Source of the DNA: DATFVA01 sp963711455
GTDB taxonomy: Bacteria > Bacteroidota > Ignavibacteria > Ignavibacteriales > Ignavibacteriaceae
Assembly: GCA_963711455.1 (NCBI GenBank)
Contig: CAVQEH010000002.1
Location: forward strand, 62,001-126,000
DNA: 64,000 bases
Direction: 5' to 3'
Shown here: one piece after another, positions 55,449 through 63,674 of the stretch
How the letters are laid out: every line of letters begins with the position of its first letter
Numbering within the stretch: position 1 is the first letter of the stretch
Position numbers and translations under genes: made by a program
Notes under the pieces: generated by a model
What the model was told of the DNA's origin: nothing
What the model saw: the letters and a program-made list of their open reading frames with translations, nothing else
The model's database searches: none

Positions 55449-56174
55449 GTGGTAGGAATGCCTGTTACCAGACATCCCCCACACAGATCCCGGCGTGCGG
55501 TATTACCGCACCGGGCTCTTCAGTGACACTCGCTTCCGCATTCAGCTTAACGAGTTAAACAAATTTAACTAATAATTTCTTGTTTCTCCCGCTCTGCTTT
55601 GTTTGCTATTTCTCGCAGTGAGGTTTGCATTATTGTTCCATTCCTACAGTATGGATAATGTTTTCTTTGCAAGTTACATATCACTGTCAGTTCCTTCCCC
55701 GTGTGAACGGCTCTCCCGTTCTCTGAGTACTATGAACTGATCCGATTTACCTACCATCAGGTAGGCATCTGCAGGTCTTCAGCTTATCTTCTTTTGTTTG
55801 ACTTCACTTACCATTTCTTTCAATGGAACTCGCAGGGTCTCTCAAGTTCCTGATGCTTCTCTTTATACATGCTATACCTTCTAACCACGGTAGACCTCAG
55901 ATAATCTCGCTTAACGATTATTCAAGTGTTGGCTTCTGAGCCGTTAATATCATTGCCGTCTACTTTCTACACAATTTTCGAGGCTAAACTGGTTTAAGGA
56001 AGTGCGGTCTTCCTTACAGCCTGCATAATTCCCTGTGTACGCTTCATGTATTCCGTTCGCTCAATAATTCTATGAACTCCTCGATACATGCAACACTCGG
56101 TATGGGTAGATTGCTAATCCTTGCCCAATAGAGACTTTCACTCTAAAAGAAGCATCAAGCTTCGCTTGACGCAC
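55449..56174 (-). mobile_element. Group II intron with deleted reverse-transcriptase gene
   Basis: On the minus strand the element begins GTGCGTCAAGC at 56174, the usual GUGYG 5' end. It shows the domain I phrase GAGTGAAAGTCTC, and the sequence leading up to an ORF start at 55630 reads MQTSLREIANKA, as in intron-encoded maturases. Domain V is at 55486-55518 (GAGCCCGG ... CCGGGATC with upper stem TGCGG/CCGCA, 33 nt, catalytic AGC). Domain VI follows with ATGTCTG-GTAA-CAGGCAT and the element ends ...CTACCAC near 55449. The reverse transcriptase is reduced to 21 codons (55565-55630). Total ~726 nt. It may still splice if a maturase acts in trans; mobility by itself is impossible. Confidence 0.85.
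55565..55630 (-). pseudogene. Remnant of group II intron reverse transcriptase/maturase
   Basis: Twenty-one codons, MQTSLREIANKAEREKQEII plus Ser then TAA. The first dozen residues match the start of LtrA-type maturases; everything after them has been deleted, together with the rest of domain IV. Confidence 0.8.
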
Positions 56175-56351
56175 TAACGGCATTGTAAATAACCGGTTTA
56201 CCTACCGATAGGTAGGCGCCCCAGCTTGCCCGGCGAATCCCGACTTGTCAGGAGACGACGGGAACAAGACTGCCGATTAATAAAAAAATGCCAATAATTT
56301 AGTCCCGCCACTGCGGGGCAACAATTTAATTTATTAGTACACTGCCTAACA

Positions 56352-56437
56352 GCAATGTTGTTTGTCTCACTAAACTTAAGAACTACACAAATGCCGCATA
56401 CATTACGGAGTCCGGAGATTTGCGGGTTTAGTGAATA
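56352..56437 (-). repeat. attC-like site
   Basis: Minus strand: CACTAAACCCGCAAATC ... to GCTGTTAGGC at 56352. GTTAGGC fits the integron R' core GTTRRRY. Arm GCAAATC pairs with ATTGC plus extrahelical base, and a second inner stem (CACTAAAC / GTTTAGTG) makes a large hairpin. It follows the hydrolase gene at 56446 directly. The opening TAAACCCGCAA recalls TAACCCGCAA of the site at 62594. Confidence 0.55.
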
Positions 56438-56445
56438 GTAATCTT

Positions 56446-57219
56446 TTACATATTTAAAAACTCATTTACACTTTTCATAAATATTTCTTTTTGTGATTCA
56501 AATGCTACATGTCCAGCAAATGGAATATTTAATAAATTTGATCTTTCAACCAAATTAGCTAACTCAACAACTGACTTTCTTGATAGAAGATGGTCTTGAT
56601 CTCCACGTGTTATTAACAATGGACAAGAAATATTTTTAACTTTTTCATTTATATAACCGGATAAATCTTGATCGAGCCACATATTCACTAATGATTTTGC
56701 AAGAACATCGAAATTAGGTTCTGGATTCAATCTTTTGTAATCTTCATAAGTTTGAGGAAATTTCTTTCTCCAACTTTCTCCAGTAACTTGTAAAAATAAT
56801 TCTTTACTTGGTTCAGTATTTTTAATGTGCCAACGCGAACCAATTGTAACAAGTTTTAAAATATTTAAGGAAGTCAGAGAAGCAATTCGATAAGCTACAA
56901 TGCCTCCATCACTTAAACCAATAATGTTTAGTGTATCTATTCCAAGTTTGTTAAGAATTGCCATAACATCTTTTTGAATTTGTTCGTAAGATAATATTGA
57001 GGGACCGAGAGTTGATTTGCCTTGTCCTCGACTATCAATTCCGATGACTCTATACTCTTGTTCTAAATTTTGAATTATTCCATTAAAATCTTCCATATTA
57101 CCAAATCCGCCGTGCAAAAATAATAAAACCGGATTTTGCTCTTTCCCTATAATTTCATAGTAAATTTTTGCACCGTCAATATTTAAATATTCACCAAAAC
57201 TATGGTCAAATTTTATCAC
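56446..57219 (-). CDS. Alpha/beta hydrolase (cassette gene)
   Basis: A 257-residue cytosolic alpha/beta hydrolase: oxyanion hole LLFLHGGFGNMEDF, nucleophile GLSDGGIVAY (Ser near 103), acid TRGDQDHLL and histidine PFAGHVAFES. The start is GTG at 57219 with AAAGGA before it. The substrate is not predictable. It lies between two cassette-type boundaries (57256 and 56437), so it is best viewed as integron cargo; hydrolases of this kind are common in cassettes. Confidence 0.85.
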   Translation of the reverse strand: MIKFDHSFGEYLNIDGAKIYYEIIGKEQNPVLLFLHGGFGNMEDFNGIIQNLEQEYRVIGIDSRGQGKSTLGPSILSYEQIQKDVMAILNKLGIDTLNIIGLSDGGIVAYRIASLTSLNILKLVTIGSRWHIKNTEPSKELFLQVTGESWRKKFPQTYEDYKRLNPEPNFDVLAKSLVNMWLDQDLSGYINEKVKNISCPLLITRGDQDHLLSRKSVVELANLVERSNLLNIPFAGHVAFESQKEIFMKSVNEFLNM

Positions 57220-57251
57220 TGTTTTATCCTTTTAATTTAGTATCAATATTT

Positions 57252-57638
57252 TTACACTATAACGGCGCATCGTATTTGATTTAGTTCATCTAAATGCTTA
57301 TTGTATTTTCTAATCCATTCAAATAAAATATTAGCTTGATATTGAATTATATCATAATAGCCAGAAATATTTTGCGGATTTATTTTTATTTGTTCAATAA
57401 GTCCATTTATTTTATTTAATGATTCCTCACTAAATTGTTTTTCATAAAGTTCTGAATTCATTAGGTCTATCTTTGAAAGAAATTCTTTATAAATCATAAA
57501 TCTTTTCTCTCGTAAAGATGATACATCTTCCAGTTCTTTTCTTTTTCTTACTTCATACTTAATCTTATATAAAGATAATATTGCTCCAAGTATAAATAAT
57601 ATATAGCCAGAATATGTTAAGAATAAATTCCAATCCAT
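57252..57638 (-). CDS. Small membrane protein with coiled coil (cassette gene)
   Basis: A 128-residue protein: one N-terminal membrane helix (WNLFLTYSGYILFILGAILSLY), then a basic, helical cytosolic part with heptad-like leucines. Unknown family. The last six codons (RCAVIV) overlap the GCGCCGTTATAG core that marks the cassette boundary, so the gene's 3' end lies inside the recombination site, as often seen in cassettes. It shares the membrane-helix-plus-coil plan with the next gene upstream, 46 bp away. Confidence 0.7.
   Translation of the reverse strand: MDWNLFLTYSGYILFILGAILSLYKIKYEVRKRKELEDVSSLREKRFMIYKEFLSKIDLMNSELYEKQFSEESLNKINGLIEQIKINPQNISGYYDIIQYQANILFEWIRKYNKHLDELNQIRCAVIV
57256..57272 (-). 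repeat. GCCGTTAT core (cassette boundary half-site)
   Basis: Minus strand CGATGCGCCGTTATAGT. It shares GCCGTTAT with the cores at 58398, 61141 and, truncated by the intron, at 56175. Only one half-site is obvious here. Confidence 0.45.
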
Positions 57639-57684
57639 TTATATAAATACTTTAATTAGAAACATAACTATTAATTATATGGCA

Positions 57685-58380
57685 TTAATTTTTTTTGAAA
57701 AATTCTAAAATATTATTCGCAATAGAAATTGAATTTTCTATTTCGAAAATAGAAACCTCTTCTGAATGTGCAATTTTATTTCTAGCTTCAATGAGTTTTT
57801 GTAAATCTTCATTTAATTTATAAGGGAAAATTTTTCTTATCTCTTTATTTTCTAGCATATTTATTAAAGTAATATTTTGGGGGAATTCCCAATTATTTAC
57901 TTTCCTATACCAATTTTTAATTGTCATCTCTACTTGAGAATATTTATCTATCAATAACTGCTTGTTAAAAACTTCTTCAGCTTTTACAGTTGTCTTATTT
58001 ACTATTTCACTAATTTTGTTTTCTAGTGTCAGAATTTTATCCTTATCAATTCCTAAATCTTTAATCATTTTTTCAGATTCTTTTTTTGTTTCATCAATTA
58101 GTTGTTTTTTCAATTCATCTGGATTAAATGAACTAGGCTCTTTTTCTTTTTGATTTGAATCCGTTGACTGTGTAAAATAATCCCAAGCACGGTCAATTTG
58201 ATGAGAAGTTTTATCTACAATAACTTCAACTTTCTGAGATATTTGTTCTAAGATGGATTGAGCTTTCATCTGCATATCAGTTGAGTTTTTATAAGATACC
58301 CAAGCAAACCAAATAGCAACAATTGCAAGTGTAATTGATGAAATAGAAAGAATGATTCCTAATATTGATAAAGTATCCAT
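57685..58380 (-). CDS. Membrane-anchored protein with HEPN-like C-terminal domain (cassette gene)
   Basis: A 231-residue protein: membrane helix LGIILSISSITLAIVAIWFAW near residues 6-26, then a long helical/coiled region to ~150 (DKILTLENKISEIVNKT), and a C-terminal helical domain with LQKLIEARNKIAHSEEVSIF. RNKIAH fits the Rx4-6H motif of HEPN ribonucleases (HEPN/RiboL-PSP type). The combination of a membrane anchor, coiled coil and HEPN motif resembles abortive-infection effectors; activity is not shown. It is separated from its neighbour by attC-like repeat 58396-58553. Confidence 0.65.
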   Translation of the reverse strand: MDTLSILGIILSISSITLAIVAIWFAWVSYKNSTDMQMKAQSILEQISQKVEVIVDKTSHQIDRAWDYFTQSTDSNQKEKEPSSFNPDELKKQLIDETKKESEKMIKDLGIDKDKILTLENKISEIVNKTTVKAEEVFNKQLLIDKYSQVEMTIKNWYRKVNNWEFPQNITLINMLENKEIRKIFPYKLNEDLQKLIEARNKIAHSEEVSIFEIENSISIANNILEFFKKN

Positions 58381-58395
58381 TTAAAACCTTTTTAC

Positions 58396-58553
58396 CATAT
58401 AACGGCCTGTTATGTTAAAACGCCAGTGTTATTTAAAAGTTTTCCTTTAATTTTTATTCCCTGAACAAAGAACTTTTTTAACAAATTATTTTTGTTCAGG
58501 ATTTTTATTGCCTATTGACTTTTATCCTTTAATAGATGTTATATGCGTTGTTA
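58396..58553 (-). repeat. attC-like repeat, copy A
   Basis: About 158 bp between two cassette genes. The left end, CATATAACGGCCTGTTATGT then TAAAACGCCAG, and the right end, GATGTTATATGCGTTGTTA, are partly complementary. A long central hairpin has CCTGAACAAA / TTTGTTCAGG arms. The copy at 61139-61293 is about 75% identical over the left 50 bases and matches in arrangement. The layout (GTTA ends, imperfect long stem) is that of integron attC sites of the VCR kind. Confidence 0.6.
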
Positions 58554-58559
58554 AATAAA

Positions 58560-61094
58560 TTAGTCAATATTTTTAATATGAATAAATTTTTCTGTGTATT
58601 CATTTTTCAAGCTTTCGATATCAAGTTTATGTTTATTTATAAATTCTTGGAACTTTTCATCACTTAATTCATGGATTTTATAATTCTTTAATTCCTTGAA
58701 AAATGATTTGATATTTGATTTAAGAGAAATCAATTTATTTTTTCTCATTATTTCTACTTTGTGTGTAAAGTTTGCATGATATGAAAGTTTTTTCATCGGA
58801 ATAATTAGTATATTATTTACAGGCACTTTCCCATACTCTTCTTCAAACCATCCACAATGTGTATTCATTTGCCCAGCTTCATGTTTATTGATTTCTGCTC
58901 TATTTTCTTCGACTTCACTTTTGCACTCTAATAGGAAGTAATGATTATCTACACCACACCACAAATTATCAGGTCCTTTCTTATATTCCTTATCAGGTCT
59001 TTCACTTAGGAATCCAATCATTTCTCCAACTTGATGCAAAGATTTTTCAAATTTTTCTGAATCAACTCCAAAACTTAAATCAGACAATATACCGTCAATA
59101 GTAATAATCATATCTTGATATGATTGGAAATTATTTATCCATTGTTTGATTCTATTTATTCTATTTTCATTTATAAATTCTAACTTTTTATAAGATATTC
59201 CCTCTTTCGGTTTAAGAAGTTGTTTGTTTTTCAAAAAAGCACTTTTCTGTAATGTGTTTGATTTGATTTTGCTTAAAAAATAATTATATCTCGCTAAGGT
59301 TTGAAGATACCACCCTTTTTCACTTTCATCTTCAATGTCCTCGTCAATTAGCTTTTGTAATAATTCATTCGCATTCTCATAATCCTTTAAATAAAATGAT
59401 TCTTCTGCTTTATATTCTATAAGCATTTGATCACTAATTGAAGTAAAATCGATTTCTATTTGTAATGAGCTCATTTCTATGTTATAAAATTCCTTCCAGG
59501 CATCATCTCTTTTCAATGATTGGTTTATTAGGTCAATAAAAACTTTCATTGGGTCAGCACCATTTGATATTTCTTCTTGAGATAATTTTGCGATTTCTAA
59601 ACCCAATTCAACTTGTTTTTTGGTTTGATCAGAGAAGTATTTGTTTGTCTGCGAACTTTTTATAAAGCGAACTAAATCATCCCCGATAATGATTATAACA
59701 CTGTAGTCTTTCTCTCCTCTGACACTCCTTCCCAAACCTTGTTCTATCCTTTGTGCAATCTTTATATTAATTAAATCACTATCAGCCCGACAACCTTCTT
59801 CATATTTATCTGAAAGAGAAATAAAATATGGTTTTGAATCTAAAATAAGTATTCTGCATGTATTATCCGGTAAATCTATACCATCATACCTATTCGCAAA
59901 AACAATTGGATTTTTGTAATTCCCTTTTTTAAGATCTGATACATGAGTGTATATATCATTCGATTTTGCAATTATCGAACCAAGAGACTGGTGTTGCAAA
60001 GATCTGTTAAAACTATTTGTAAGGAATACGATTCCAAAACGTAATTTGTCATTTGGTTTTGCAAATTTGTTAACTATAGTATCTTTATCTAAAGTTTCAT
60101 CAATTAATGAAGGAACTAAAATCATTTTCTCTCCCGACCATTTTTGATCGGAAGCAGTTAAAGGATTCTTCACGGCCTCAATAGCTAATCCCAGACCCTT
60201 AATAAAAAAAGAATCATCTTGAGTAGTTGCTGACATTAATACGCGATGTGAAGCCTTATCAAAAGAACCGAAATGATGAATCGATATATGATAGGGCGAA
60301 ATCTCTAATTCTTTGCCGCTAATAAAGGCTTGATAGTTATGGATATTATCCTTGATAAATTCCCAACTAAAGACAAGTGCATCATCTAATCTATACTCAC
60401 TCAATTTTTCTAATATGTCTGATTTTCTTTCAAGCCAAGCCCAATACGGTATAGGAAGTAAGGTATTGTAATCACCATTTTTAATTTCTAAAAAACTTCC
60501 TTCCCCTTGTTCACGAATATCTTCTTCAAAAGTATCTAAAAAGTATCTGTATACTTTATGATCAGAATTAAATTTAATTGTAAATGAATTTTTAATTGCA
60601 TCTATACATGCATGCGAATCATCCAATATTACTGTACCAACTATGATTGAATCATTATTTAATCCAAAAATAGATTTGCCGTTAAATAATTTCTGAACAT
60701 GAGTAATCAATAACTTTTTACCATCAAGAAAATCATTAGGAAGAATATTATCACTCGCGATTTCACAATAATGGATACCAAATTTATTTGCCTCCATTAT
60801 AACTTGTTGCGCCAAATATTTATTTGGACAAATATAAAGCGCAGGAGTCTGGGAAGAATTAATTTTAGATTGCGCTATTAACAACCCTATTAATGTTTTC
60901 CCTTCACCTGTATGTAACTTTATTATTAAATCTTTTTGTGAAGACCTTTTCTCCATCCAGTTTTTCAGGATATAATCTTGTACTGGTCTAAGAGGACCGG
61001 TTTCACTTATTCTATCAAGAGAATCATAAATTTCCAAGGGATTTATTTTTTTTACGATTTCCTTTTTATTAAGTCTTTTCCTAAAATCTACCAT
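58560..61094 (-). CDS. SF2 helicase-nuclease fusion, putative anti-phage protein (cassette gene)
   Basis: An 844-residue superfamily 2 helicase: motif I KLHTGEGKTLIGL near residue 63, motif II VILDDSHACI (DDSH), motif III VLMSATTQ, and motif VI RIEQGLGRSVRGEKD near 455, all as in the Rad3/XPD-DEAH group. From ~560 a helical TPR-like stretch follows, and near 720 a nuclease-like segment: GPDNLWCGVDNHYFLLECKS, where D..(E/D)xK of the PD-(D/E)xK fold can be read as Asp725 and ECK. Helicase-nuclease fusions of this size are typical of phage-defence proteins. It is the largest gene of the cassette region, flanked on both sides by attC-like repeats. Function in defence is inferred. Confidence 0.82.
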   Translation of the reverse strand: MVDFRKRLNKKEIVKKINPLEIYDSLDRISETGPLRPVQDYILKNWMEKRSSQKDLIIKLHTGEGKTLIGLLIAQSKINSSQTPALYICPNKYLAQQVIMEANKFGIHYCEIASDNILPNDFLDGKKLLITHVQKLFNGKSIFGLNNDSIIVGTVILDDSHACIDAIKNSFTIKFNSDHKVYRYFLDTFEEDIREQGEGSFLEIKNGDYNTLLPIPYWAWLERKSDILEKLSEYRLDDALVFSWEFIKDNIHNYQAFISGKELEISPYHISIHHFGSFDKASHRVLMSATTQDDSFFIKGLGLAIEAVKNPLTASDQKWSGEKMILVPSLIDETLDKDTIVNKFAKPNDKLRFGIVFLTNSFNRSLQHQSLGSIIAKSNDIYTHVSDLKKGNYKNPIVFANRYDGIDLPDNTCRILILDSKPYFISLSDKYEEGCRADSDLINIKIAQRIEQGLGRSVRGEKDYSVIIIIGDDLVRFIKSSQTNKYFSDQTKKQVELGLEIAKLSQEEISNGADPMKVFIDLINQSLKRDDAWKEFYNIEMSSLQIEIDFTSISDQMLIEYKAEESFYLKDYENANELLQKLIDEDIEDESEKGWYLQTLARYNYFLSKIKSNTLQKSAFLKNKQLLKPKEGISYKKLEFINENRINRIKQWINNFQSYQDMIITIDGILSDLSFGVDSEKFEKSLHQVGEMIGFLSERPDKEYKKGPDNLWCGVDNHYFLLECKSEVEENRAEINKHEAGQMNTHCGWFEEEYGKVPVNNILIIPMKKLSYHANFTHKVEIMRKNKLISLKSNIKSFFKELKNYKIHELSDEKFQEFINKHKLDIESLKNEYTEKFIHIKNID

Positions 61095-61138
61095 AATATT
61101 CTCTTTAGTAATTGATAAATATTTGATTACCTACTAAG

Positions 61139-61293
61139 CATATAACGGCGTGTTATGTTAAAACACCAGAGCTAACTAAAAGATTTCCTTTGCTTTTCGT
61201 TTTATGAATAAAGAACTTTTTTATTACTGCATCGAGTCCGTTTTTTATTTTTTCTTTGTCTATGTTGACTTTTTACTTATTAAAGATGTTATG
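61139..61293 (-). repeat. attC-like repeat, copy B
   Basis: About 155 bp. The left end CATATAACGGCGTGTTATGT then TAAAACACCAG matches copy A at 58396 with few changes, followed by AAAGAACTTTTTTATT and the right end AAAGATGTTATG as in copy A. It lies between the helicase start and the winged-helix gene. Confidence 0.6.
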
Positions 61294-61300
61294 TTTTTAT

Positions 61301-61950
61301 TTATAATAAACCTGCAATTAATGGAGCAATTTTAGCTATTGAGCTTGCCAAGCCAGCTGTTGTTGCTGCTTTTTCGACCCCAGACCAAAGAGACTTAATA
61401 ATTCCTTTGTCAGGTTTAGATTTTGCTAATTGATCCCTTATATTTTCAATATCTACAGCAAGATCAAGTTTATTTGATTCAGAAAAATGGTCTGATTGAA
61501 CTAATAAATTTTTCAGTTCTTCCAATTCAGAATATAGTATTTCAAATTCAGCATTAACGACATTGCCATCACCGAGCGTTATAACATTTGTACCTGTCGC
61601 ACTAATGTTAATTCCTGAATATTTTGGATTCCTTTAAATTCTGATTCTCCTTCTATTTTGTCAATTCCATCTGCTGATATTTCATACCAGGTTACAGAAG
61701 AAGGAACGGAACCACGTTTTGTTTGAATTGTCTTTTCAATAGTTTCCTTTTTAATCCAACCTTTATCTATTAGGTAGGTTAAGTTTGACATAACTTGTTG
61801 TTGGCTTAGATTATATGAACCTTTCAGTTCTTTTTTTGCATCACTAATTTTTAATGATGAACCCTTTTTACCATATTGGCTAGTAGCATTGGTATTACGA
61901 ATATAAAAATATTCTAAAATTTGATGGCGTATTAAGTCATTTGGATTCAT
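61301..61950 (-). pseudogene. Winged-helix protein with glycine-loop repeat, frameshifted
   Basis: Two frames together make one family-like protein. The first (61950 down to ~61625) is a winged helix (LKISDAKKELKGSYNLSQQQ, YEISADGIDKIEGESEFK). Then at the base run AAAGGAATCC the frame must shift by one to continue NPKYSGINISATGTNVITLG, DGNVVNAEFEILYSELEELK and the C-terminal GLASSIAKIAPLIAGLL. Read in-frame, the pieces end as 123- and 74-residue products. One missing base restores about 215 residues. Proteins with this winged helix plus ISxxGTNVxxLGDGNVV linker and hydrophobic C-terminus occur widely in accessory DNA; function unknown. Confidence 0.72.
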
Positions 61951-61993
61951 AACTTCACTCCAACTAGTTTTATGAATGAAGCATTTATATGCT

Positions 61994-62353
61994 TTATGAT
62001 TCGAAAATATCTTCAGGGCTATAAACAGACCAATTCAATGAATTCATTGGACGCATTGGTCTCATCTGTTTCATGCCCTTCATTGGTTTCATCTGTTTCA
62101 TACTTTTCATTGGTTTCATTTTTTTCATAGGCTTCATGGGGCCACCTGAAGCATTTTCTGTAAAAAGCAATACATCTCCATTATCATCACGAATCATTCC
62201 GTCAGTGAAATAGCCAATGTGTTTACCCGTGTAGGAATAAATAGAATCTTCATTGATATAAGCCACAGGAATTCCAGTGAAAGAATAAATGGATTCTCCA
62301 TCATCAGTATATGCATAAGGTCTTCCCGTTGAATCAAAAAAAGCTAGTGACAT
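61994..62353 (-). CDS. 4-fold beta-flower-like protein with Met/Lys-rich tail (cassette gene)
   Basis: A 119-residue protein from the ATG at 62353, which has an excellent AAAGGAG site (the frame is open further up but without one). Four similar strands of ~18 residues can be seen: FFDSTGRPYAYTDDGESI, YSFTGIPVAYINEDSI, YSYTGKHIGYFTDGMI and RDDNGDVLLFTEN. This fits the small 4-fold beta-flower family found in Bacteroidota. The tail is a PMKxMK-type repeat (GPMKPMKKMKPMKSMKQMKP...), strongly basic and probably nucleic-acid or membrane binding, then SLNWSVYSPEDIF. The attC-like site 62384-62594 lies just upstream. Confidence 0.78.
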   Translation of the reverse strand: MSLAFFDSTGRPYAYTDDGESIYSFTGIPVAYINEDSIYSYTGKHIGYFTDGMIRDDNGDVLLFTENASGGPMKPMKKMKPMKSMKQMKPMKGMKQMRPMRPMNSLNWSVYSPEDIFES

Positions 62354-62383
62354 AACTATATCTCCTTTCAAAAACATAACGAC

Positions 62384-62594
62384 GTTGCAACTAAAGCGCC
62401 GCCCAACACAGCTACGTCGCCTTAGCCCCAACTGCCAGAAATTTTACAAACTGTTGTTAACTTTAATCGCAACAACAGTTTGTTAGTTAATTAACTTAAT
62501 TATAATACTCAAAAACAATGCTTAACAATTTTACAAACCTATTATTACACTAAACGACCGCATCGCAGAGGCGGTCGCTTTGAGTTGCGGGTTA
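62384..62594 (-). repeat. attC site with extrahelical-base arms
   Basis: Minus strand starts at TAACCC within the stop codon of the PIN-like gene. The arm GCAACTCAAAGCGACCGCC (62588-62570) pairs with GGCGGCGCTTTAGTTGC (62403-62387), leaving a C and an A unpaired on one side. Stem with extrahelical bases on one strand is the structural hallmark of integron attC sites. The site ends at CGTTATG near 62376. An inner stem (CGACCGC / GCGGTCG) lies at 62552-62579. The element is ~210 bp, at the long end of the attC size range. Confidence 0.7.
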
Positions 62595-63674
62595 GCTTGC
62601 CATTTTTAGTAATATTTCATTAATGTTTTTAATATCGTTCTCAACGATACAATCATATCTTTTCGCCAACTCGTAAGGTTTCATTGAGAGCATATGTTTC
62701 AATGGCCTCTCTGTAAAAAAATATTGGAAATAAGGTAAAGCTGCTCTTGCGTGTTCAAAATCATAAAGATCATTAGCCTTAAATTGTCTCTTTTTATCCC
62801 ATCGCATCAGCGTGTGTATGCAAGTATTGATAAAAATATCTGGCAAATATTTCCCAATATTTTCTTTAAGAATGTCATCCTCTATTTTATTACAAAAATC
62901 TTTTGGATTATTAATGTCAAGTTTATTTTTTAACGAGGAAAGGATTTCTGGTTTGTTTTTAGAAAGTATCTTAAAATAATCACTTACTACTTCGATAATT
63001 ACACTTAGTGCACCCTTTAGTTCCATTTTAAACAAATTACTTAAGGATTTCATTTCATCAGAATGTGCAAACTTACCTTCATTGAGTTTCGAAGCTCTCT
63101 GGGACGTATCAAGAAATGGTAAGACAGAATCTCTCAAATAATTTTTCATCATTTCTTCCAATGTAATAGTCCAAGAATATTTGAAATACTCGATTTGTAT
63201 TTTCTTTTGAGTTTCTGCATCGATATTATCATTATGAGGAATTGCAACTCCCATTATATATGGAATTTTTACCCATACATATTGTTCTATTGGTGTTAAA
63301 AATGATTCGTTAAGCAATCTTTGTCGAATATAATATTGAAATTCCAGTTCTTCTCTTTCAAATGCGAAAATCAAAGTAACAGAATTACTGAATAGGTCGA
63401 TAACTTTAGCTGTTTTAATTCGGCTATCAAGGTCATTTTGTTTTAATAGTTCGCTAAATACGCTATGATTAATGGGGCATAATACTTTTTTCTGTTCAAC
63501 AAGTGGGAGTAAAAGATTATAAAATTTATAAAAGTCATCCTCTACTTTTTCATTTGCCATACATTTTCTTAAGTTTATCCAAAAATTAAGGTCAAGATAA
63601 ATCAATTTCCTTTTAGACATTTCTGATCCTAATTGAATTTTCAATATCTTTATATATTCATCAATTGTTTCCAT
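62592..63674 (-). CDS. PIN-like domain protein (cassette gene)
   Basis: A 360-residue protein. Motif-like segments are KLIYLDLNFWINLRK near residue 22 (the Asp of a PIN-like strand), CPINHSVFSELLK near 70, and near the end NDLYDFEHARAALPYFQYFF (Asp, Asp and His, as in PIN-like domains with the ND..D..H..AALPY pattern). The middle ~180 residues are helical. It is likely a PIN-superfamily nuclease, possibly an effector without a separate antitoxin. Its stop codon lies in the attC-like site. There is no recognisable partner gene in the window. Confidence 0.65.
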   Translation of the reverse strand: METIDEYIKILKIQLGSEMSKRKLIYLDLNFWINLRKCMANEKVEDDFYKFYNLLLPLVEQKKVLCPINHSVFSELLKQNDLDSRIKTAKVIDLFSNSVTLIFAFEREELEFQYYIRQRLLNESFLTPIEQYVWVKIPYIMGVAIPHNDNIDAETQKKIQIEYFKYSWTITLEEMMKNYLRDSVLPFLDTSQRASKLNEGKFAHSDEMKSLSNLFKMELKGALSVIIEVVSDYFKILSKNKPEILSSLKNKLDINNPKDFCNKIEDDILKENIGKYLPDIFINTCIHTLMRWDKKRQFKANDLYDFEHARAALPYFQYFFTERPLKHMLSMKPYELAKRYDCIVENDIKNINEILLKMAS

